A stretch of 64,000 nucleotides of DNA from Lateolabrax maculatus (taxonomy: Eukaryota > Chordata > Actinopteri > Acropomatiformes > Lateolabracidae): positions 9,296,501-9,360,500 of the forward strand of contig CM062210.1 of assembly GCA_031216445.1 (NCBI GenBank), read 5' to 3'. The notes under the pieces are model-generated. The model was not told the DNA's origin. It did not search any database and worked only from the letters and a program-made list of their open reading frames with translations. Below, one piece after another: positions 38,872 through 49,490 of the stretch (the first letter of the stretch is position 1; each line of letters starts with the position of its first letter). Both the position numbers and the translations under genes were made by a program.

Positions 38872-41484
38872 TCATTGAGCCTTCTCAGACAGGACAATCG
38901 TAGAGTCCCCGTCTTTCTGTAGGTCATCCTTCCATTTAGCTTTCTTCTCCATGTTTTGACCTGTCAGGGACTCGTGCCTGCCAGCAGCCTGCGACAAAAT
39001 GGGATAAAGCACGGGTAAGATCTGAAAATGACTGCGGTTCCAGGTGATATTTATATTTGCCCTGAAATACATACGATTTTTTGTGTATAACAAAATGGTT
39101 AATTCATGAGAAAAAATGCAGAGACAACAACTGCTCTTTCACATTGTTGTAAATCAACTACTGGAGAAAAACAATGCAGGCATTTATTGTCACTCACCCT
39201 TTTGCCACTGATGACCATCAACAGACAGGCCCCGATTGTGATCGCCATCATCACACAGCAGCCTTTCACTCTGACTTTGTTTCTGGCAGCAGCAATCGTG
39301 TCATACCTGTAGCACCGGCAGGTATACAAACAAACGTCAGTGTATCGAGATATTTAAATACTTAAAAAATATATATATATATATATATTTTTTTTTTAAC
39401 ACACTTGGTAGAGACATGGTCATCAAAAACAATGTAGAACGCATCAACGTGCAGGTTTGTTGATATTTTGTGCTGTTTTTAAGCTCAGCACACTGTTAAA
39501 AGTAGTGTGCATGTTCCTTCATACGATGCCAGCCATGTCAACGATCTCTTATGGCAACATTAACTACAACATAATTACATTTTATTTATACAGAGCCTTG
39601 TTCCATTGTGAGTGCAGGAGGTAGGAGGCTTGCCGATTGTATGCGTGACAACCAGGTCTTTTATTGCCGCAGCAGATCAGATATGATCTCCACCCTGATG
39701 TCAGGAGCCGCATTAATTACATCCAGCCACAAACAGATGCCTTGTTTGAACTGCAGCAGTTTTGGAACATCAGCTACCCGCAGCGGCACCACCGCTCATC
39801 CAGTTAGTCAGCTCTGTCCTTGTAAATTATCTTAACTAAATCATGCAAAGAGCCAATTAGATGCGAGTGCACTGGGAGGTCTGATATAAACAGGAAGAGG
39901 CTACTTACGACACAAACTCTGGGATCTGGTCTGCTGTCTTAAAGCGCCCAGACCAGAGCAGCATCTTCTTGTCTGTCTCTGAGGGTCTGCAGCCTGGGAC
40001 TCTGAAACCGGCATGAGGCGCTGTATGAAAGAACAAACAAACAGAGTTTAAGTCCACAATCCCACATCTCGTGCGGAAAACGGGCGATGCAGAGAAGTTC
40101 AGTTTCACAAGCCCCAGTCATAAGCGCCATCACCCCTCTTCCTGTGTCTCTCTTCCCTTTGGGACTAAAGAAAACTTTCACACACTTGCTACGTCAACCA
40201 CAAGTGAACAGGGATGTACAAAATCCACTGGCAATCAATGCGGGGACGTTTCATCTCTCTGACTTGTTTTGGGAAATGCAACTCCTTCAAATATTTTTCC
40301 TTTTCAAAGCTATTGTTGGTCATCTCCAGATTTTATCAGCTATTTTTGTGGTTCAATTTGATTTTGGTTTGTGGTGTTAGGCATGTACAAAACAAAGATG
40401 GAAAACATGAAAGTCTGTGATCCAAAACTCTACCGTGTGCTGGAGCTGGAAGTGGAGGCTCTGCTTTGGTCTCCTGAGGTTTACTGCACATCCCTCTGTG
40501 GCTCCATGTTTCAGTGGCCTGTCTGCACCTCTGACCTGTTAAGACATTTGTTTTAAATGCAAAATAACGTGAGTGTATTGGATCGAGGAGGAATCGTAAC
40601 CAGGGCTGCAACTAATGGTTACTCTTGAAATTGGTCAACTTGCTTAGTATTTTCCCAATCAATCATTTGGTCTGGAAAATTGAGAAAATTGAGAAAAGAT
40701 TGAAAAGGTCAATGTGACTTCCTGACATTGCTGCTTTTGTCCAACCAACAGTCCAAAAACCAACGAGGTCCAAGACAAAGACAAGACAAGACAAAGAAAA
40801 GCAGCAAATTCTCACAATTGAGGGGCTGGGACTGCAAAATATCTGTCATTTCTGCTTGTAAAATCACTTAAACCATTAACGATATTTGCTGATTAATTAT
40901 CTGATCTAATCATTTCAGCTCTAATCATAACACACTTAATTTATCTCACAAGAACCAATTTGACATAAACAAATACACACTCACAAGATACATCTTAACT
41001 TAAGAAGGTGCAATCATAAAGGGACAATGTGACGGAGGTGTGTCCGGTCAACAAAGCCTGCCAATATCGTATAATAATAAAAATAAAAACGTTTACTAGG
41101 TCAAAGTATTTCTATGGGATGATTAAACCTGAACATTAACTACAAGTTTCACAATACAGGAACTAAATACACCTACGAACAACTGTCGAGTCACGTAAAC
41201 AATCACTGAATATAACAATAGTATTATTAAAGAACACGATGACAATAGTGTTCTGCTGTCTAAGCATTCACACTAATCATAATAATAATCAATAATCAAA
41301 GAACAAGCGGTACAAAATGACCACATGTATTAATTTACCTAACTAACGTTAGTATAGATTGTTACAACTGCAGCTGCTGATTTACTTATTAAGTGCCAAA
41401 ATGAGACAGTTATTAAATTCAAGACATTTAACGATACCAACCTATGAAGCTGCCAATGGAAAGGCGAGATCTGACGAAATTCAT
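38872..41484 (-). CDS. fam162a: FAM162 family mitochondrial protein (FAM162A-like), 5 exons, 160 aa
   Basis: FAM162A (HGTD-P) is a small mitochondrial single-pass membrane protein linked to hypoxia-induced cell death in mammals. Exons: 41484-41442, 40535-40434, 40020-39909, 39306-39198, 38988-38872; sizes 43, 102, 112, 109 and 117 with matching phases. The N-terminus MNFVRSRLSIGSFIG is Arg/Ser-rich and acid-free, fitting a mitochondrial presequence. The family core appears as SETDKKMLLWSGRFKTADQ (compare the W-K-K-x-L-x-WSGRFK signature). Then come a short basic stretch (ARNKVRVK) and one hydrophobic segment (VMMAITIGACLLMVI, about residues 108-122). The charged tail begins GRHESLTGQNMEKKAK. 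FAM162B is the alternative name, but the place between kpna1 and mix23 matches FAM162A. It starts 527 bases from mix23 on the other strand. Confidence 0.9.
40602..40928. mobile_element. hAT-like repeat in fam162a intron 1
   Basis: It opens with cagggctgcaactaatggtta and closes with aatcatttcagctctaa, the two ends of a frequent non-autonomous teleost repeat. The interior keeps 'gattaattatctgatctaat' and a 'caagacaaagacaagacaag' low-complexity patch. There is no coding capacity. Confidence 0.65.
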
Positions 41485-42011
41485 GTTTTTTCAATCAGTA
41501 AATACGGTGAAAAGTTGTCCATTAAACCATCAAAGTGCGTCGCGGCGGTTCACTCCGCTGCTGAAAGTCAACCAGCACCAACTGCAAGACAGGACCCCGT
41601 CACATAACTGTAGGAGCCTGTGCAGGGCGCCTGACCACAAATAACACAAGTATTTCATTAAAGTCGGTGTAACCACTTCTAACATTGCAGAGTTTAAGGT
41701 TTGATTATTGTTAGGCGTCGCAAAGATGACCGGTTAGGTTTAACCTCAGGTGGGAAACAGAAATCGTTGGGGAACAGACTTTGAGTTATTTCATCACACG
41801 TTACGGTCTGTTCGTAATAGTTAGATGGTGCCTTTATTTAAATAGAGGTATAGACTTTTAAGTTACAACTAATATTGACAATGAATGTGGGAATCAGAAG
41901 ACGACGTGGTTATGTATTATTTAGCTTGAGCTCGGCCGAGGTGGGTTTCAGTCAGGCACTCTCTTGAACAGTCACCTCGTGTTACGTCTGGCGAGGACCC
42001 CGCAGTCCACT
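41485..42011. promoter_or_regulatory. Shared divergent promoter of fam162a and mix23
   Basis: The two start codons face away from each other across 527 bases. No TATA box is obvious for either. The part nearest mix23 has CpG-containing words (cgtcgcggcgg near 41,538; gcgaggaccc near 41,991). Both products are mitochondrial, which fits co-regulation from one bidirectional promoter. The element content is not resolved by eye. Confidence 0.5.
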
Positions 42012-44065
42012 ATGGCGGCGCCCGATGGAACTTTAAACTGTGAGGACTTTTCAATGTTTCAGGTAATTTTTATCGAAGCGTCAATCGATCCGTGCCAACT
42101 GGTCGCGGGAGGGCAGCGAGCCGAATCGCAACCCGTTGGTAGTTCATATGCAGTGGTGTTTATTTTCCATATAAGGCAGAGAATGAGAGATGTTCACACT
42201 GTGTCTCTGCGAGAGTTCAAGGAGCCAGACCAGGATCCAGACCAGGACCAGATAACTGAATACATGCTGCATGTGGTTTAAAATTCCTTGTCACGGGTTT
42301 CCAGATGATCACACCCGGGCAGCGTGTTATACCCAACCAGTTGACACTCATTCAGCCTCACTTTAGAGGCCTCAAACTTACTTTCCAACTAAACTTTTTC
42401 TAGATGTAAAAGCAAAAATGAACACATTTTGCATACTTGAGATATTTTATGACTTCTCTGCACAGCTCACAGAGAGCTCAATCTTCCTGTTTCTGTGTTG
42501 ATTCCCTTTAGAGGTGCTGACAGAAAAACTGTTTGTTGTTAAATCTATCAGTTCCAATTCTGATACCCCATCTCAATTGTACATACAGCGTCACCAATAT
42601 GTGGAGACATGCTTGGTTTTAGTTGAAGCTGCTGACAGTCTCTTCGCCCCGCTGTGTGTTTCTCAGGAGGTGCTGAAGGTGATGCGCACCATAGATGACC
42701 GCATCGTCCATTCCCTGAACACCACCGTGCCCACAGTCTCCTTCTCAGGCAAAGTGGATGCCACACAAACATGCAAACAACTCTATGAATCTGTGAGTTA
42801 CGACTAAAATTCTGTGTCTGGGCTGTGGTAGTACTACCTCCTAGCTTTCTCATATCATACTAATAACTAATAACCTCCTGCGTTCCACAGATGATGGAGG
42901 CCCATCTGAGCCGAGACAAAGCTATCAAGTCCTGTATAGCCCAAACATCGGAGGTGGTGGGACACCTGCGTGAAGAGAGAGCAAAAGACAGCGAAAACCT
43001 GGCACTCATCAAACAGCTCAGAAAGGAGCAGACCAAAGTAAGTCCTGTTTCTAACACTAGAGGGCTGCAAACTCCACCAAGCTGTACGATGTGAGCCAGC
43101 CAGATAGGTCCATCTTCAGCGGGAAGACTCACTGAAAGACACCCATCATCTGGAGAGGATTATGCTCCATTCAGCCAAATCACAACAACGTTTTCTCACT
43201 TTACTCCAGCTGTGTAGATAGTTGTAGTTTTACATGCCAAAGTTCTGAGGTATCCACTCAGGCACCTCTTCAATAGGCATTTTCACAGCAGTCATTCGGA
43301 CTTGTCATAGTAGGAAAAGCAGAGTTGTTACTAATAACATTAACAATGGTGCTGACCCAGTAAGCTGTGACAGTGAGCCAGCATGCACAATGAAACTAAA
43401 GCTGAAACTAAAGCAGCTGGAGATGTGAGTTCGATGGAAGTGGGGAATCTAATGAAATATACTATCAAGTTGCATTTGGGTAAAAACAAAAAAAGTTGTC
43501 CCTTTGCAAGTGCACCTTTTTTAAATCTAATTCTTCCACACAGTCTGCACCACAACAAAAAAAAAAAAAAAAAAAAAAGATTTTCTCCTCCATTGTACTG
43601 GTGTGGCGACAGAAATCGCAGACATGTGTATCTCAAATCTTGGACAGATAATCTGTCCAACAACTATGACTACATTTGTTTTTGTTTTTGCAATTTAGGT
43701 GAACTGACCCTTTTATAAGTGAAGTTAAATAAACAATGTTGTAGGAGACAAAAACGGACGTCATTATATATTTATATTATAACTATTCTGTCATCATACT
43801 TTGAGTGAAAATAATACATGAAGTAATAAATTTTCTCTCCTTGTCTCCAGTTAAAGCTTATGCAGTCAGAGCTGAATGTTGAAGAAGTTGTCAATGATAG
43901 AAGTCTGAAGGTATGCTCACTATTATCAGTAATTTGCCCATAATGTCCTGTAATCACACACAAGTGATCTGTCATTATCTTTTATGTTGTTTATTCCTGA
44001 TTTCCGTTGTTCAGCTTTTCCGTGAAAGGTGCAGAATCCACTACACGCCTCCGAAGGTGAAGTGA
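42012..44065 (+). CDS. mix23: MIX23 (CCDC58), mitochondrial intermembrane-space protein, 5 exons, 144 aa
   Basis: MIX23 is a small twin-CX9C-type protein that affects mitochondrial protein import. Exons: 42012-42062, 42667-42792, 42891-43037, 43851-43910, 44015-44065. All are phase 0 at both ends and the total equals the human length, 144 aa. It starts MAAPDGTLNCEDFSMFQ. Next come EVLKVMRTIDDRIVHSLN and the conserved ATQTCKQLYESMMEAH. The helical middle reads SRDKAIKSCIAQTSEVVG. The end is FRERCRIHYTPPKVK. The Cys positions at residues 10, 51, 69 and 133 are visible. There is no N-terminal presequence, as expected for the intermembrane-space pathway. Exon 3 ends just before a 0.8-kb intron containing a poly-A run at about 43,557. 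Confidence 0.95.
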
Positions 44066-44384
44066 AGCTCCGTAGGATGAGAGGAGCTGCTTCACTCAAG
44101 GTTCGAATCCGGACTGGAGCTAAATCTGTGACCTGCTGCTGAGTCCTGACTGCAGGCGGTTCACCATCCAGACCACTCTGACCTCTCCTCCGACACACTT
44201 ATATTCCATCGTGATTATTGTATGGCATTACCACAGCTGTAAAACAGTCGTCCGTGTGCTTCTTTAATGAGAAACATTGTATAAGAGTTTTTTTTAAAAA
44301 GACAATGAAATATTTGAAGTGATGTTTGTTGTCTGTGATTTTAATGATTTGTGAGACCAAGTTTTCAATGACGGTCTGTTGATC

Positions 44385-44905
44385 TGTCGGCCCTCCACTT
44401 TGGTTCAGACTGAAATATCTCAACAGCTGTCGGGTGGATTGGCATAACAGTTTGTACAGACACGTGGTTCCTAGACAATGAATATAATCTAATATCTTCG
44501 GTGGTCGTCTAGCGCCACCAACAGTAGTAGGCAGTATATATTTAGACAACTATTGGATGGATTGTCATGACTTTTGGTGCAGATGATCATGCTCCACCAG
44601 GGGCAATTGCAATAACCTTGGTGATCCTTAACCTTTAATCTAGCACCATCATCAGGTCAAAATGTAAAGTTGTCCGAGACTTTGGTTTATTACAAAGTAC
44701 CTGCAAAACTACTGACATTTCCATCAGCCTCAGCTGTACATTGAGTTTAGTGCTATTTAGCAAATGTTAGCATTCTAAGCAACCAAACTCAGATGGTGAA
44801 CATGTTAAACATTACACCTACAACATCAGCATGTCACTATTGCTGTTAATGTAAGCATGCTGTTTAGCTCAAAGCACCATTGTGCCTCATTATAGGGATT
44901 CATCT
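44385..44905. repeat. Dispersed teleost repeat with internal sub-repeats
   Basis: The segment carries 'tgaaatatctcaacagctgt', 'attggatggattgtcatga', 'ctagcgccaccaac' and 'cccatcagcctcagctgtac'-type phrases plus 'gctaa/ttagca' words near the end, which I recognise from a very abundant perciform repeat. A second fragment of the same family lies at 45,470-45,595. The class (probably DNA-transposon derived) is not settled by the sequence. Confidence 0.65.
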
Positions 44906-45089
44906 ACCTTTTTCAATTTAGTTGTAACTATTTCTGCCAGCCGAGACACTGTTTTAGAAATCAGATATCACAAAAGAAAAGCAAATATTGCACATAAGAA
45001 TCACAAGAAAAGTATGTAATTTTTTAAATGCTTTTTTTATTATTTCTTTAGAAAGTGCATTGAACTTGCTGCTTCCAAACAGCAAATGT

Positions 45090-45215
45090 CTTTATAAGTG
45101 TTAATACATTCAAAATATAAAAAACAATGTATTGTTAAGGAATATTGTGTAGAATCATTTCAGAATAAAGAAGCAGAGCATTTTAATGAGACTGCAGCCT
45201 GCAAGTATTTAACTG
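45090..45215 (-). pseudogene. Relic resembling a stefin 3' end
   Basis: The plus-strand words 'gtgttaatacatt', 'tttcagaataaagaagcaga' and 'gagactgcagcctgcaa' parallel the region just past the stop codon of the intact stefins (45,650-45,710; 52,020-52,065; 60,920-60,965). No exon remains. Confidence 0.45.
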
Positions 45216-45469
45216 TGGAAAGGTATAGAAAGTTTTTTTAATTGAAAGATTTGATTACAGTTAGACAAAAATCAAAAATTAGTTTTTGTGTCAAATCCAG
45301 GGGATTTGTTTACATGGCCATGGCAATGTCAGGGAAGCTCCTCACATCAGTAGACTGACATTTAATTTACAGAAATATTTGCTCACTTAGGCCCATTGTT
45401 GAAGAATCTACATTTGGATGTCTGAATTCCATAATAAATTTAAATTAATTATGTTTTGTGCAATTAAAT

Positions 45470-45595
45470 GAAGCTGAAATATCTCAACAATTTGATCCAT
45501 GAAATCTTGTACAGACATTCATGGACTCCAAAGGATGAACCCACCATCAGGTCCATGTTTGTGGTTTTGAGTGAAATGCACGAATTTTGAATATC
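45470..45595. repeat. Fragment of the dispersed teleost repeat seen at 44.4 kb
   Basis: The words 'gctgaaatatctcaacaatt', 'gtacagacattcatgga' and 'gtggttttgagtgaaat' match the same family. Confidence 0.6.
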
Positions 45596-45742
45596 ATATC
45601 ATATCCGTTAGTTAACAAAATACATAAAAACTGTGAGGAATATTGTAGTGTAGAATAATTTCAGGGTAAAGAAGCAAAGCAATTTTGATATGAGTCTGCA
45701 GCCTGTAGGTACTGAGCTCTTGAAACAGGCTGTGTGATCAAT

Positions 45743-46383
45743 TTATAAATATACAATAGGGTTGTCTTTTCCCATGTCCTCCTGTACATCATCCAGCATA
45801 ACTTCTCTGTCAAGCCCTTGGAAGACTCTCAAGTGAAGGTAATTGTCTCCTCCTACATGAACCTGCAGGACAAAGACAGGAAAATTGGACATCTAAATAA
45901 ATATATTCATCTTGCAGTGAGTGTCTTCTACAATCCGAGCTCTGTTCAACAACTGGACTGTCCTGCCATGAATTACATCCGTGTGAAAAGATCATCAAGT
46001 AGGATCAATGAGCAGTGAGATTAACAACAACAGTCGGTATAAGAGTGAACGTTACATTCATCTGGATGACACAATGAATCCCAATTCAAAGGCCCCTCAA
46101 ACATTTTTTAAACAATATTAGTTACCTTTATGAAGAAGTTTGTTCCAGCCACAGTCTGTTGTCTGTATTTAACTGCACGGAATTCTTCATATGTCTTCTT
46201 TGTTTTGTACTCTACTTGGGCCTTTACCTTTATGAAAACACAGGGGAATCCAGAGTGAAATGTAGAGTATTGTGTGTAGACGTTGGGAAGAAAAGAATGT
46301 AGATTGAAGCTCACCTGATCACAAATCGTCTGAGTTTCCTTGGTAGCATCCTTTGTCTCACTGAGACCTCCAGCTAAAGACAT
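45743..46383 (-). CDS. Stefin (type 1 cystatin) 1, divergent member, 96 aa
   Basis: Stefins are cytosolic reversible inhibitors of papain-like cathepsins. Exons: 46383-46315 (23 codons), 46227-46126 (34 codons), 45862-45743 (39 codons and stop). This three-exon phase-0 layout is shared with the two stefins at 53 and 62 kb. Visible family parts: an N-terminal Gly pair (MSLAGGLSE), the first loop as QTVAGTN, and the VHVGGDNYLHLRVF strand. The second binding loop, usually L-P-H, is replaced by GLDREV, and the tail ends NPIVYL instead of the usual Tyr-Phe. The inhibitory spectrum may therefore be altered. No signal peptide. Its place next to mix23 matches CSTA in human; cystatin B-like is the usual name in fish. 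Confidence 0.85.
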
Positions 46384-46764
46384 TGTGATAAGGTGAAGAT
46401 AATGAAGTCAGCTGTCTGCTTCTGTGTGTCTCAGTGAAAGTGCTTTCAACAGTTTATCGTATTTATTCTGGGTAACTGCATATTTGCTGGTTGCTCCATG
46501 TTGGGCGGGGCTACATGTGTGAACCACAACTCAGCTAGTGTGGTTAATGTTGATCCTCCTCTAAGAATTACTTCCCAAATTCCAGCGTACAGGGTCCCCC
46601 ACCCAAATTTCATCAGCAAAACTCCCTGCATCAATGCAAAGTGCAGCCAGGACAAATGAAAATCGGTTTGTTTTTTAAATTATTATTTCACAACTTGCTC
46701 TAAACTCTAAATACCATGATATACTGAAATCTTCCCATAATGTATAGAAATATTTGTTATGTAT

Positions 46765-46840
46765 GATAACTTCAGGATAAAGATGCAGAGCGTTTGAATA
46801 TGAAGTAGCAGCCTGTAGGTACTACATGAGGCTATTCCAT
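46765..46840 (-). pseudogene. Relic resembling a stefin 3' end
   Basis: 'acttcaggataaagatgcag' followed by 'agcagcctgtaggtactaca' parallels the 3' flank of stefin 1 at 45,650-45,715. Coding exons are absent. Confidence 0.45.
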
Positions 46841-48535
46841 CACATGGGAAATAAAAGTCTCATCCTACACGAGTCTGCTGAAAACAATCAAATGTCAAAT
46901 GATTCAATTTTTGTTATTAAACAATTTTTCAGGCACATCAAATTATAATAAAATGCATCTTAATCTTAAATATTAAAGTAGACGATTTACCTGCTTTACT
47001 TTCAGTAAAAACAAGTATTTGAATAATACATATTATATCATCTTCCTTGTGTTCACTTAAAGTTCATCTATGGAATGTTGGTGTGACTTCAATGATACAG
47101 TCCGAGATAAAGAATCAATCAAGCTTTAATATGTTACTCACAGTATTCCTGTTTCTATTCTGATTGGCTCAGGGTAAAGTTTTTTGTGAAAGGTCCATCA
47201 CAGTTATATGTCATTGTGATTATGGTAATACATTACCATAGTTCATCTGTGTCATCTGTGTGCCAGACTTCACAATTGACAAGCCACTTGCAATTAAGAA
47301 TCACAATCAGTCTCATTTTGTGATGCATTCTTTATTATTCCTTCACAAAATACTTCATTCAACTATCTCTTTTCCAATGCTGAATATTCTCATATACTAT
47401 ATATGTGTTAATACATTGGAAATGAAACACTGCTTATGACATAATTGTAAAGGAAATTAATTATTTCAGGATAAAGAAGCTGTGAATGTTGTTACGCACG
47501 GGGTTTTTGCTGTTATTAAACTGATGGATGTTGGATTAATTCAATAAACCAAGGAGGCCAGTTTGATCCACTGCATGTTCTAAAGTCATTTATGGACACA
47601 ACAGCTTTTTAGAAATATATCGTTAACATTTTGTAAAAGAGAACCTTGGTAAGAGAAGCCTAACGTTGTCTATCAGTATATTTTTCCCATTTTGTTTGTC
47701 AGTTCCCCCCTTTGTATCCCATAGGGCAAAAAAACAGATACTGTGAGATAAAATGAGTTTTCAAAGTAACATCAGAGGCATAAGATAGCTACAGGAGACT
47801 GCAGGGCCTGAGGTTGAATATCTGCAGTGGCAGACTCGGGCTGCCTCAGTGGCAGGGGCTAAAAAAATAAACAAAGGGCCCCAGCTGCATGCGCAAAAAG
47901 TCGTGGTGCATCTATGGTTAAATGGTTCCAAACCCTTTTCTAGCATGTAGAGTTTTCATTTGTTAATGGTCGAAAAATCATGCGGTATGTGCTTCACAAA
48001 GAGGAATAGCAGTCACAAGACGAAGACAGAGATGTGACTGACGTGAGGTCCAGGGATTATCAAATACTGCTGACATGTAACATAATGTGACTCATCACAG
48101 CTGCAGTGTGATTTAGTTACGTCCGTCAAGTCTCTGAGTAACAAGTGTGGTTAGTGGTCAGTCAGAAGTTTCTTCACTTCTAACTACATGACCTGTAGGA
48201 TTTGGTCTGGCTTGGGTGGGGTTGGGACGATTGTTTAGCAAATGTTTCATAGACCTGTGTTTAGTCAGATTTTGAGGACTGTTGAGTTTTTTTTTATTGA
48301 AATAATTTGAAAGAGTGACCAAAAAATAGAGGCAAATAATATTTGAAGATTAGTCAGCTTGGTCAGCGGTTTCGTTTATTTGAGAGCACCTGAGTGCAGA
48401 ATGTTAATATATGTTTTTACCTGTGTGTTGTGAGTATGTAGCCTGTGCTGTGTTCCAACATAATTATAGACTCTAACAATTGTTAATTAAAGAGGTTGAC
48501 TGATATACCTCCAAAACAAATATATGAATCAATTA
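46841..48535. other. Intergenic DNA before the duplicated blocks
   Basis: Apart from a further stefin-like 3' relic at about 47,395-47,480, I see no gene. The stretch is AT-rich, without clear repeats of known class. Confidence 0.55.
47395..47480 (-). pseudogene. Third relic resembling a stefin 3' end
   Basis: 'tatgtgttaatacattggaa' followed by 'atttcaggataaagaagctg' repeats the order of words seen at 45.1 kb. The next bases do not continue the match. Confidence 0.35.
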
Positions 48536-49244
48536 CTTAAAATGTATTTAAATTATGCATTTGAAAATTTGAAAAAAGTAATGAAATGTAATGTTAAATG
48601 CATCAATAATTGCCTTGTGATTTGAAACTTCATATTTTTTTAGAAAGATGTTAATGTAATTTCTACAATATGTGTCCATTACACACTGATCAGTCATAAG
48701 GTTCATGGCTGTCCTCCAATGCAGTGGGTGTCATTCTTACATTTTCACAATGGGTTTTTTTGTCAAATAAAAGGGACATTTCTATTCTGTAAGTGACTCA
48801 TGCAAATGTTTTGAAAGTTGGGTGTGTTTCTAGGTTCAGTGGACTTGCAAAGATAGATACAGTTTAAGGGTGTGTCATTTTTCTCTGGGTGAGATTGATG
48901 CCAAAAGCCTTAAAACAGTTTATAATGTAGCTAGTAAGATGTACCTTTGAATGATTTCTGGTGTAAAGAATCATATTATTTTTAAGAATAAACATATTCT
49001 TCTATTCTACATATTTTAAACTGCTGACCATATATTGGGAAAGACCAAGCTTTAACTCTAACTCTGTCACTTTTCATGTTCATTGTTTTTATTTTTGCAC
49101 TTCACAGCAAATCACAGCAATCCACCTTCAATTCTAAGCCACAGCAATGCTACATTTCCCATTTTAAGGCAGATATCATGGCCCCACACCCTGAAAATGT
49201 TGCTGTACATTTAATCAATATTTAGAGGGGATTAACCTTTAAGA

Positions 49245-49345
49245 GGTGGCGACCTAAAAGTAAGAGAAGTGGGCTTCGATCCCCATCCAGGCAAGATAAA
49301 TCTGAGTGCTCTGTTTCTCCTTGAGCAAGGGAGATCAGGCCGTGG
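49245..49345 (+). repeat. Possible tRNA-derived SINE remnant (four copies)
   Basis: The words gtgggcttcgatccccatcc and 'tttctccttgagcaaggga' look like a tRNA B box followed by a phrase common in fish SINEs. The segment is repeated in each unit, near 49,245, 50,770, 54,975 and 59,650, because it lies inside the duplicated flank. No A box or tail is clear. Confidence 0.35.
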
Positions 49346-49490
49346 TTGTCAGTAGATACATAAAGGTTGATGAAGAGGGTCAAACTAATTTATTGACCAA
49401 AAGTCAGGGGTCAAAGGCTCAGTTTTTGACTGACACACACATTTTCCAAGCCTTGTGACAGTGAATTGTTCCAGTTAGCCATGCCATTGA

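Larger units (their letters stand above)
44066..45742. other. Repeat-rich region between mix23 and the first stefin
   Basis: This holds the mix23 3' UTR, two copies of a dispersed teleost repeat and a stefin-like 3'-end relic. No further gene is seen. Confidence 0.6.

Noticed and set aside
43383..43718. A 111-codon frame in a mix23 intron
   Set aside because: It is carried by the poly-A run (Lys stretch) and lies wholly inside the intron between two in-phase exons.
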